Part shown: one piece after another, positions 41,696 to 50,317 of the stretch
How positions within the stretch are numbered: the first letter of the stretch is position 1
Layout of the letters: each line of letters begins with the position of its first letter
From: CBDHCC01 sp965261015
GTDB lineage: Bacteria; Pseudomonadota; Alphaproteobacteria; Sphingomonadales; Sphingomonadaceae
Length of the DNA stretch: 64,000 bases
NCBI GenBank assembly: GCA_965261015.1
Contig: CBDHCC010000001.1
Location: 806,001-870,000 of the forward strand
Direction: 5' to 3'
Notes under the pieces: generated by a model
The model's input: the letters and a program-made list of their open reading frames with translations, nothing else
Told to the model about the DNA's origin: nothing
Database searches by the model: none
Position numbers and translations under genes: made by a program

Positions 41696-42221
41696 CACCG
41701 TCCGCGGACCTAGGCAGCGGCCGGGGGCGGGTCAAGCGGTGGCGCAGCTGGCGCAGCGTCCGGCCCGTCCGCGGATCGCGCCAGTCGGGGGCGAGAGCCG
41801 CGGTCGGGCCGAGCACGAAGGCGCGGCTGGCGAACAGCGGATGGGGAACGGCCAGCCCGGGCGAGCGCCACGACCCACCGCTCCACAGCACCAGGTCAAT
41901 ATCGAGCACCCGCTCGCCCCACCGCCGGCCCGCGCGGCGCCCGAAGGCGCGCTCGATCGACTGGGTCACGGCCAGCAGTTCGGGCGGGCGCAGACCCGTG
42001 CGGATCCGGACCGCCCCGTTGGCATAGCGGCGGCGCGAGGGGCCGACCGGCGCGCTGTCGACCAGCGGCGCGCGATCCAGCACCTCCACCCGCCGGGCGA
42101 GCGCCTCCGCCGCGGCCGCCAGGGTGGCGCGGGGCGATCCGTGGCGCGACCGGCGGTTGGACCCGAGCGCCAACAGCCACTCGCTTGCCTCGCTCCGGGT
42201 GCTGGCCTTAGGCGGGCGCAT
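41658..42221 (-). CDS. folK: 2-amino-4-hydroxy-6-hydroxymethyldihydropteridine pyrophosphokinase
   Basis: Encodes 187 aa from ATG 42221. It adds pyrophosphate to hydroxymethyldihydropterin in folate synthesis. LALGSNRRSRHG, RYANGAVRIRTGLRPPELLA, RRWGERVLDIDLVLW and VPHPLFASRAFVL are the family motifs. The conserved protein ends near LRHRLTRPRPLPR, but no stop occurs there; the frame runs on into the tRNA-Lys gene and stops at TAA 41658-41660. The start codon overlaps the ATG of the divergent uracil-DNA glycosylase gene. Identity is confident, and the C-terminal end is odd. Confidence 0.88.
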   Translation of the reverse strand: MRPPKASTRSEASEWLLALGSNRRSRHGSPRATLAAAAEALARRVEVLDRAPLVDSAPVGPSRRRYANGAVRIRTGLRPPELLAVTQSIERAFGRRAGRRWGERVLDIDLVLWSGGSWRSPGLAVPHPLFASRAFVLGPTAALAPDWRDPRTGRTLRQLRHRLTRPRPLPRSADGGALSSVGRAADF

Positions 42222-42891
42222 GGATCCCGCCACCCTCAGCCCGCTGCCCGCGCTCGAACCGCCGGCAGACTGCCCGCTCTGCCCGCGCCTCGTCGCCTTC
42301 CGGCGGGAGTGCCAGGCCGAGTTCCCCGCCTGGCACAACGCGCCCGTGCCCGCCTGGGGCGACCCGCGGGCCCGGATCGCCATCGTCGGATTGGCGCCGG
42401 GCAAGCACGGGGCGAACCGCACCGGCCGGCCGTTCACCGGCGACTGGGCCGGCGACCTGCTGTTCGCCACCTTGAACAAGTTCGGCTTGAGCGAGGGGAC
42501 CTACGACGCTCGGGTGGACGACGGCTTTCGCCTGACGGGCGCCGTCATCATCAACGCGGTCAAGTGCCTGCCGCCCGCCAACAAGCCCACGGGAGAGGAG
42601 ATCGCCACCTGCCGCCGCTTCCTGACGGCGCAGGTGGACGCGCTGCCGACCCGGGTGTTCGTGGCGCTGGGGCGGATCGCGCACGACAGCTTTCTGCGGC
42701 TCTCCGGCGAGCGGCTGGCGGCGCACCCCTTCGGCCACTGCGCGGAGCATGGGTTGGGCGAGCGCCTGTTGATCGACAGCTATCATTGTTCCCGATACAA
42801 CACGAACACGGGCCGCCTGACCACGGCCATGTTCGAGGATGTGATCGGCCGCGCCGTCGAGCGGGCAGGGGAGCGGCCATGGAGCGACTGA
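42220..42891 (+). CDS. Uracil-DNA glycosylase, type 5 (UdgB-like)
   Basis: Encodes 223 aa from ATG 42220. CPLCPRLVAFRREC and the later CLPPANKPTGEEIATC supply iron-sulfur ligands; GLAPGKHGANRTGRPFTGD and HPFGH/DSYHCSRYNTNTG outline the active site of family 4/5 uracil-DNA glycosylases, with the GLAPG form of motif A, lacking the usual acidic residue, favouring type 5. It removes uracil or deaminated purines from DNA. Its last 13 bases overlap the following phhB-like gene. Confidence 0.85.
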   Translation: MDPATLSPLPALEPPADCPLCPRLVAFRRECQAEFPAWHNAPVPAWGDPRARIAIVGLAPGKHGANRTGRPFTGDWAGDLLFATLNKFGLSEGTYDARVDDGFRLTGAVIINAVKCLPPANKPTGEEIATCRRFLTAQVDALPTRVFVALGRIAHDSFLRLSGERLAAHPFGHCAEHGLGERLLIDSYHCSRYNTNTGRLTTAMFEDVIGRAVERAGERPWSD

Positions 42892-43163
42892 CGCAGGCGG
42901 AGCGGACGGCGGCGCTGGCCGAGCTGAGCGATTGGCGCATGGCCGACGGCCGCGACGCCATCGTGCGCGATTTCCGCTTCGCCGACTTCTCGCAGGCCTG
43001 GGGCTTTCTGACTCGCGTGGCCCTGCTGGCGCAAGCGGCGGACCACCACCCGGAATGGTCGAACGTCTACGACCGGGTGACCATCGCGCTCACCACCCAC
43101 GACGCCGACGGGCTGTCGCAGCGCGACGTGGCGCTGGCGCGGGCGATCGACGCCCTGCTGTGA
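42879..43163 (+). CDS. 4a-hydroxytetrahydrobiopterin dehydratase (pterin-4a-carbinolamine dehydratase)
   Basis: Encodes 94 aa from ATG 42879, overlapping the glycosylase gene by 13 bp. AERTAALAELSDWRM, FRFADFSQAWGFLTRVALLA and ADHHPEWSNVYDRVTIALTT, with the catalytic His-His pair, are diagnostic for PhhB/DCoH. It regenerates the pterin cofactor. The stop overlaps the GTG of the next gene. Confidence 0.93.
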   Translation: MERLTQAERTAALAELSDWRMADGRDAIVRDFRFADFSQAWGFLTRVALLAQAADHHPEWSNVYDRVTIALTTHDADGLSQRDVALARAIDALL

Positions 43164-43927
43164 AGCTGAAGATCGAGGCGACGCTCGGTTACTGGCTGCC
43201 CGCCGAACACGACGTCCTGATGGCGTTGCGCGTGCTGAACGATCCGGCCGTCACTCTGGTCGAAGAGGCGCTGGAGGTCGCCGGCGGGTCGGCCCCGCGC
43301 GCGGTCGACGATGTGAGCGGGCGGCGGGACTGGACGGTGGCGCAGGGCTCGCTCGACATCCGGTACACCGCGACGGTGGAGGTGGGCCGCGTGGCACCCG
43401 ATCTGCCCATTTTGGCCGAGGACGCGCGCCACGACCTGCCGGCCGCCGTGCTGCCGTTCCTGAACCCCAGCCGCTATTGCGAGAGCGATCGGCTGGAGGG
43501 GTTCGTCGACCGCCGCTTTCCCGGCGGCGGCGGCGCGCGAGTGGCGGCCATGGCGGATTGGATCGCGGAGCGGTTCACTTACGGCCCCTCGGGTTCCACG
43601 TCGCTTACCACCGCCGCCGACACGTTGCTCACCCGACAGGGTATCTGCCGCGACTACGCCCACGCGCTGATCGCGCTGACCCGTGCGGCGGGCGTGCCGG
43701 CGCGCATGGTGTCCGCCTATGCCCTGGACCTCGACCCGCCCGACTTTCACGCGGTCGTGGAGGTCTGGTTGGCCGGCGGCTGGCGCCTGGTCGATCCAAC
43801 CCGCCTGGCGCCGATCGAGGGTCTGGTGCCGATCGCGCGCGGGCTGGACGCGGCCGAGGTCAGTTTCCTGGCGATCTGGGGCACGGCCGAGTTCCGCCAC
43901 CAGGCGGTGCGGGTGGAGCGGGTCTGA
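43160..43927 (+). CDS. Transglutaminase-like cysteine peptidase family protein
   Basis: Encodes 255 aa from GTG 43160 (GTGA overlap). An N-terminal beta region precedes the transglutaminase core: RQGICRDYAHALIALTRAAG (catalytic Cys), PDFHAVVEVWL (His) and WRLVDPTR (Asp). There is no signal peptide. These bacterial proteins are annotated as transglutaminases or peptidases; the substrate is unknown. It is the third gene of a coupled unit with the glycosylase and the dehydratase. Confidence 0.87.
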   Translation: MKLKIEATLGYWLPAEHDVLMALRVLNDPAVTLVEEALEVAGGSAPRAVDDVSGRRDWTVAQGSLDIRYTATVEVGRVAPDLPILAEDARHDLPAAVLPFLNPSRYCESDRLEGFVDRRFPGGGGARVAAMADWIAERFTYGPSGSTSLTTAADTLLTRQGICRDYAHALIALTRAAGVPARMVSAYALDLDPPDFHAVVEVWLAGGWRLVDPTRLAPIEGLVPIARGLDAAEVSFLAIWGTAEFRHQAVRVERV

Positions 43928-43945
43928 GGGGGTCTTCGCCGCACC

Positions 43946-44059
43946 CCGCTCGTCCTGAGCCTGTCGAAGGACGTACCAGTGGCTCAGCGACGGCAACCGC
44001 CCGCAAAGCTCTACCCAACTTCCCCTTCGACGGGTTCAGGACAGGCTCAGGACGAGCGG
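43946..44059. repeat. REP-like inverted repeat pair
   Basis: CCGCTCGTCCTGAGCCTGTC at 43946-43965 and its perfect 20-bp complement at 44040-44059 flank about 74 bases. Each arm is also associated with a TCGAAGG/CCTTCGA element, the right arm with a short insertion. The sequence family CTCGTCCTGAGCCTGTCGAAGG is a dispersed repeat in sphingomonad genomes. It lies between convergent genes and may act as a transcription barrier. Confidence 0.75.
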
Positions 44060-44118
44060 ATCGGAGGCGAGGGCGGGGCGGGGTGGGGCGAGTCGGACGG
44101 GATTGAACCCGCTCCGCC

Positions 44119-44967
44119 CTAGATGTCCTCCACCAGCCGGCCGTACAGCTCTGGCCGGCGGTCGCGGAAGAAGCCCATGCCGGCGCGGTGGGTCCGCGCG
44201 GCGGCGAGGTCCAGGGTGGTGATGAGCACGCCCTCGTCCTCCCCTCCGAACTGTTCGACCAGATCGCCCCATTCGTTCGTGATGAAGCTGTGGCCGTAGA
44301 AGCGCTGGCCGTCTTCCGTGCCGATGCGGTTGGGGGCGACCACCGGCATGGCGTTCGCCACCGCGTGCCCCTGCATCGCGCGCCGCCACATCCGGCTGGT
44401 GTCCAGGCTCACATCGTAGGGTTCGGACCCGATGGCGGTGGGATAGACCAGCAGGTCGGCCCCCATCAGCGCCATCGCGCGCGCCGCTTCCGGATACCAT
44501 TGGTCCCAGCAGATGCCGACGCCCACGCGAGCGCCGAACACGTCCCACACCCGGAACCCGGTGTTGCCGGGACGAAAGTAGTATTTCTCCTCGTACCCGG
44601 GTCCGTCGGGGATGTGGCTCTTGCGATAGACCCCCATCACGGTTCCGTCGGGGCCGATCATGGCGAGCGAGTTGTAATGGTGCGGCCCGTCCGCCTCGAA
44701 GAAGGAACACGGGATGGCGACCCCCAGCTCCGCCGCCAGCGCGGTCATCGCCGCGACCGCCGCACTCTCACCCACCGGCCGGGCGAGCGCGAACAGCGCC
44801 TCCTCCTCCACCTTGCAGAAATACGGCGTCTCGAACAGCTCCGGCGGGCAGATCACCTGAGCGCCCTGCGCCGCCGCGGCGCGCACCAGATCGGACACGC
44901 GCGCGATGTTCGCGGCGGGGTCGTCGCTCATGGCGAGTTGAAGGGCGGCGATGGTGAGGGCGGTCAT
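44119..44967 (-). CDS. aguB: N-carbamoylputrescine amidase
   Basis: Encodes 282 aa from ATG 44967. This nitrilase-fold enzyme has the Glu-Lys-Cys triad: CPPELFETPYFC, YRKSHIPDGPGY and GVGICWDQWYPE. YRKSHIPDGPGYEEKYYF is typical of AguB rather than of other nitrilases. It hydrolyses N-carbamoylputrescine to putrescine, CO2 and ammonia. Agmatine deiminase (AguA), the enzyme before it in the pathway, is encoded nearby at 47539-48516 on the same strand. Confidence 0.93.
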   Translation of the reverse strand: MTALTIAALQLAMSDDPAANIARVSDLVRAAAAQGAQVICPPELFETPYFCKVEEEALFALARPVGESAAVAAMTALAAELGVAIPCSFFEADGPHHYNSLAMIGPDGTVMGVYRKSHIPDGPGYEEKYYFRPGNTGFRVWDVFGARVGVGICWDQWYPEAARAMALMGADLLVYPTAIGSEPYDVSLDTSRMWRRAMQGHAVANAMPVVAPNRIGTEDGQRFYGHSFITNEWGDLVEQFGGEDEGVLITTLDLAAARTHRAGMGFFRDRRPELYGRLVEDI

Positions 44968-44984
44968 GTTTGGGCGGACCATTT

Positions 44985-45150
44985 CTCCCTCTCCCCGTCA
45001 GGAGAGAGGAGGGAGCCGCGCAGGTCCCCGCGAAAGTCTTCGCGGGCGGCCGAAGCGGCGGAAGGAGAGGGGATCGTCCCAGCTAGCACAGTCTCTTTCG
45101 TGCCGCACTGCCCCTCTCCCAACCCTCTCCCCTGAAGGGGGGCTCGATGG
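44985..45150. repeat. Low-complexity intergenic repeat between aguB and the SIMPL gene
   Basis: CTCCCTCTCCCC-type segments and a perfect 8-bp hairpin (CCCGCGAA-AGTC-TTCGCGGG, 45027-45046) fill the gap of about 190 bases. The CCCTCTCCC...CCCCTGAAGGGG motif (about 45115-45140) resembles a dispersed intergenic repeat. No coding frame is credible. Confidence 0.5.
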
Positions 45151-45159
45151 TGCCGACCC

Positions 45160-45870
45160 TCACTCCCCCAGAACGAAGTCCACGCGCACCGCCACCGTGT
45201 CGGCGTTCGTGCCGGGGCTGACTGGAGGGGCCGCCACTCGCGGCGGCGGCGTCACGGGCGTCATCGTCGAGACCGCCATCGCCTCGTACATCGGCGACGG
45301 CCCGCCCGCGCCCAAGCCATCGCTGATCGCCAGCACCCGCACCACCGCCAGCCCGGCCGCCTTCGCATACACATCGGCCCGCGCGCGCGCTTCGGTGAAC
45401 GCGGCGGCGTAGGCGGAGCGGGCGGCGGCCTCCGGATCGGCGACCGTCAGCTCCGGGCCGTTCAGCACGTTGGCCCCCTCTCCCGTCGCCGCCGCGATGG
45501 CCGGCCCCGCCTTGGCCACGTCGCGCACGCGCACCGTCACCGTGTTGCTCGCTTCGAACCGGCCTTTGTTCGGGCCATAGTCCTGCCGCGCGATGGAGAG
45601 CTGGCGGGTCTGGACGTCGTCGGCGTCGATGCCCAGGGCCGCCAGGGCGGCGACGACCTTGTTCATCTTGGCCGCGTTGGCCTCGCTCGCGGCCGGACCG
45701 GTCGCCGCGATCGACGACACGCCCACGGTGAAGCGGGCCTGGTCCGGTCGGCTCTCCGCCCGCCCGGTGGCGGAGATGGAGAGCAGCGTCTCGTCGCTCG
45801 CCAGACCCGGCCGGTCGCCGCCGCAGGCGCCCAGCGCCAGGGCGGTCAGCAGGACTGGCGCGGACCTCAC
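45160..45870 (-). CDS. SIMPL (DUF541) domain lipoprotein-like protein
   Basis: Encodes 236 aa from GTG 45870, overlapping the previous stop. The N-terminus LLTALALGACGG has a lipobox-like cysteine. The SIMPL domain is clear: LLSISATGRAESRPDQARFT, LGIDADDVQTRQLSI and ARADVYAKAAGLAVVRVLAI. SIMPL proteins are envelope proteins of poorly known function. The same frame stays open through the upstream gene; that extension is not real. Confidence 0.85.
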   Translation of the reverse strand: MRSAPVLLTALALGACGGDRPGLASDETLLSISATGRAESRPDQARFTVGVSSIAATGPAASEANAAKMNKVVAALAALGIDADDVQTRQLSIARQDYGPNKGRFEASNTVTVRVRDVAKAGPAIAAATGEGANVLNGPELTVADPEAAARSAYAAAFTEARARADVYAKAAGLAVVRVLAISDGLGAGGPSPMYEAMAVSTMTPVTPPPRVAAPPVSPGTNADTVAVRVDFVLGE

Positions 45871-46721
45871 GCGCGCTTCTTGAACAACAGCGTCATGCGA
45901 TCGCTCTCGCCGATCGCCTGCACCTTGGCCCGGTCGACATCGCCGGCGCTGAACGAAGGGGCCAGGGTCCAGACGCCCTTTTCGTAATCGGCCGCGTCCT
46001 TGGGATTGGCGTTCACCTCGCTGGTGCCGACCAGGTCGAAGCCCATGGCGGTCACGAAGTTCACCAGGTCGGTCTGGCGCAGATAGCCGTGATTGCCGTC
46101 GGCGTAGCTGGCCTGGGCGGTCGCCTTGGCGCGGTGCTGGACGATGCCCAGCATGCCGCCGGGCTTCAACAGGCGGCGCATCGCCTTCAGCTCGCTGTCG
46201 GCCACGTTCCAGCGCTGTAGATTGTGCATTTCGCGGAAGATCAGCACGCGGTCCACCGTGCCGTCGAGCGCGGCGGGCAGCTGGTCGGTGGTGTGGCTGG
46301 CGAACGTCGCGGCGGGCAGCCTCGTCCACTCGGCCGCCTGCGCCGGGAACTTCGCCGCGCCGTCGCGGATGGAGGCGCGGCCCGTCTCGCTGATCGGCAG
46401 GGTCGCGGGCGCTGGGTTGACGGCGATGTAGCGCCCGCCGCCCTTGGCCAGCATCGGGCCCAGGATGCGCGTGTACCAGCCGCTGCCCGGCATGTATTCG
46501 ACCACCGTCATGCCGGGCTTCACGCCGAAGAAGGCGAGCGTTGCGGCCGGGTGGCGCCACACGTCGCGCGCCTTGTCCTCGGCCCGGATGGGGGCGTCGT
46601 AGATCGACCGGTCGACCGCGGTCGCCGGCGCGGTGGCGCGAGGGGCCGGGCGGGTCTGGGCGAGCACCGCGATCGGTGCCGCCGCGACGGTAAGAAGGGC
46701 GAGCGGAAGGGCGAGGCGCAT
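45867..46721 (-). CDS. Exported methyltransferase-like protein
   Basis: Encodes 284 aa. A signal peptide (LPLALLTVAAAPIAVLAQ) leads a class I AdoMet-methyltransferase fold: PGMTVVEYMPGSGWYTRIL (motif I, with a degenerate G-x-G), LKPGGMLGIVQHR and a C-terminal segment. This matches the exported family of COG4798-like methyltransferases. How a periplasmic protein would obtain AdoMet is unclear, so the enzymatic role is uncertain. It is coupled to the SIMPL gene by a 4-bp overlap. Confidence 0.8.
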   Translation of the reverse strand: MRLALPLALLTVAAAPIAVLAQTRPAPRATAPATAVDRSIYDAPIRAEDKARDVWRHPAATLAFFGVKPGMTVVEYMPGSGWYTRILGPMLAKGGGRYIAVNPAPATLPISETGRASIRDGAAKFPAQAAEWTRLPAATFASHTTDQLPAALDGTVDRVLIFREMHNLQRWNVADSELKAMRRLLKPGGMLGIVQHRAKATAQASYADGNHGYLRQTDLVNFVTAMGFDLVGTSEVNANPKDAADYEKGVWTLAPSFSAGDVDRAKVQAIGESDRMTLLFKKRA

Positions 46722-46808
46722 GAACTGGTCTCCTGTTGTCCCACGGGCCTAGCACGCCGGGCGCGAAAGGGGGAGCGCGCCGCGAAGCCACATCGGACCA
46801 GATCGCCG

Positions 46809-47516
46809 TCAGGACGGGTCGGCGAACATCACCGTCACCCGCGCGTCGTTGCCGTACTCCTTGTGATAGGTCGGCAAGCGGATGGATTGCCGGGCCACCG
46901 GCACCGCCTCCGACCGCGCCCCCTCCGCGATCCGGGCGGACACGATGGGTGCGGGCAGTCGGTAGTAGATGCCGATCCGTGAACTGGTGCAGCCGCCGGC
47001 GGCGTCGAACAGGCCCGCCACCAGCAGGTTCTCCTCGCTGCGGATCAGCTGCCACGACACCCGGCACTGCAGCTGCAGGTCGCCCAGGCGCCAATCCCCG
47101 ACGCGCGAGGTCGGGCCGAGCACCAGCGCGCTGATCCGGAACGCCGCCTCCGGCCGGTCGCTCACCAGCCGCCAGTCGTCGTCGGTGAACGCGGGCAGGA
47201 CAAAGCGGCCCTGCGCGTCCGCCGTGACCGGCACGGACCGGCCGCGCCCCTCCAGCGTCAGGCGGATCGGGCGCTCGTCGCCGGCCTTGGCGGGCTCGAG
47301 CTTGAAGAACAGGGTGGCCTCCGGCGCGTAGCGCTCCCGGTATTTGGCGAACGCCTTCTGCGCGTCGCGGAAACGGTCCACGCCGATGCGGGCCGGGTTG
47401 CGGCCGCCGATGATCACGATCTCGTTCGGATCCTTCTCCGCGACCGGCGGCGGGTCGGCGGCGACCGCGACGGGGTCGGGGGTCTGGGCGGCGGCGAGCA
47501 GCAGGGGCAGGAGCAT
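46809..47516 (-). CDS. Secreted hypothetical protein
   Basis: Encodes 235 aa. A short hydrophobic N-terminus (MLLPLLLAAAQTPDPVAVAA) resembles a signal peptide. The rest is beta-rich with two cysteines (LQLQCRVSW and AAGGCTSSRIGIYYRLPAP) that could form a disulfide in the periplasm. No family or catalytic motif is recognised. It lies 22 bases after aguA in the same orientation. Confidence 0.7.
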   Translation of the reverse strand: MLLPLLLAAAQTPDPVAVAADPPPVAEKDPNEIVIIGGRNPARIGVDRFRDAQKAFAKYRERYAPEATLFFKLEPAKAGDERPIRLTLEGRGRSVPVTADAQGRFVLPAFTDDDWRLVSDRPEAAFRISALVLGPTSRVGDWRLGDLQLQCRVSWQLIRSEENLLVAGLFDAAGGCTSSRIGIYYRLPAPIVSARIAEGARSEAVPVARQSIRLPTYHKEYGNDARVTVMFADPS

Positions 47517-47538
47517 GGGCGTGGCCTCCGTGTTACGG

Positions 47539-48516
47539 TTAGGATCGGCCTCGCGGCAGCTGCATGGACGCGCAATGCAGGCTGCCGCCGCCCGTCAGCA
47601 GACCGTCGGCGCGCACGCCCACTGTTTCGCGGCCCGGGAACAGGGCGGCGATCGCGGCCACGGCGCCGTCGTCGCTGGCGGTGCCGTAGGTCGGGACGGC
47701 GACGGTCGCGTTGCCGATCAGGAAGTTCATGTGGCTGGCGGGCTGCACCACGCCGCCGCGCTCCACCCGGCCCGGGGAGGGGATGTCGACCACGCGCACC
47801 GGCCAGTCCGCCGCCCTTGCGCGCGCATCGCGATAGACGGCCGCGTTCGGATCGTCGGCGGCCGGCACCGGCAGCGCCAGCACGCCGGGGGCCACGAAGC
47901 GGGCCAGGTTGTCGACGTGGCCGTCGGTGTGGTCGTTCGCCAGCCCCTGGCCCAGCCACAGCAGCCGCTCGATGCCCAGCGTCCGGCGCAGCCGTTCTTC
48001 CAATGTTCCACGTGAAACATCGCCGTTCCGGTTCGTGTTGAGTAAGCACTGCTCCGTCGTCACCGCCAGCCCGGCCCCGTCCGTGTCGATCGCACCACCC
48101 TCCAGCACCAGCGGGTCGCTCGCCACCTCCAGCCCGGCGGCCGCCGCCAACAGCGCGCCCACCGTCTCGTCGCCCGCCATGACGTATTTGCCGCCCCAGC
48201 CGTTGAAGGCGAAGCGACGCGCCAGCCGCCGCCCCTCGCTCTCGACGACGAGCGGTCCCGTGTCGCGCAGCCAGACGTCGCCGAAGGGGCGCACCGCCAC
48301 CTCCACCGCGCCCGTCACCCGCGCGCGCGCGTCGGCGGCGTCGGCATCGTTCCGGCAGACGAGCACCGTGCGCTCGCCCGCCGCCATGCGCTCGGCGAGC
48401 GCCGCGATCTCGACACGGGCTTGGGACAGCGGGGCACCCCATTCGGCCGGGTCGCCGGGATAGCCGATCCACAGACGGTCGTGCGGCTCCCACTCGGCCG
48501 GCCAGCGGACGGGCAC
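47539..48516 (-). CDS. aguA: Agmatine deiminase
   Basis: Encodes 325 aa from GTG 48516; the open frame continues upstream but into the M28 peptidase gene. VRWPAEWEPHDRLWIGYPGD, RDTGPLVV, FNGWGGKY, NDHTDGHVDN (catalytic His) and SLHCASMQLPRG (catalytic Cys near the C-terminus) identify the peptidyl-arginine-deiminase-like AguA family. It converts agmatine to N-carbamoylputrescine, the substrate of AguB. It starts 20 bases after the peptidase gene stop. Confidence 0.93.
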   Translation of the reverse strand: MPVRWPAEWEPHDRLWIGYPGDPAEWGAPLSQARVEIAALAERMAAGERTVLVCRNDADAADARARVTGAVEVAVRPFGDVWLRDTGPLVVESEGRRLARRFAFNGWGGKYVMAGDETVGALLAAAAGLEVASDPLVLEGGAIDTDGAGLAVTTEQCLLNTNRNGDVSRGTLEERLRRTLGIERLLWLGQGLANDHTDGHVDNLARFVAPGVLALPVPAADDPNAAVYRDARARAADWPVRVVDIPSPGRVERGGVVQPASHMNFLIGNATVAVPTYGTASDDGAVAAIAALFPGRETVGVRADGLLTGGGSLHCASMQLPRGRS

Positions 48517-48535
48517 CCCGGTCAGCGCCCGAGGA

Positions 48536-50185
<1,650 letters not shown>

Positions 50186-50317
50186 GGATGCTGACCTGCT
50201 GTGGACGAACCGCGACGGTCATGCGTCCGATCCCCGCCGGGAGCAAGGGCACCGGCGCGACTTGGCGGAGGAGGGCTGCGCGGATAGCCTACGGGCCAAC
50301 AAGAGGGGGGAAGAGCG

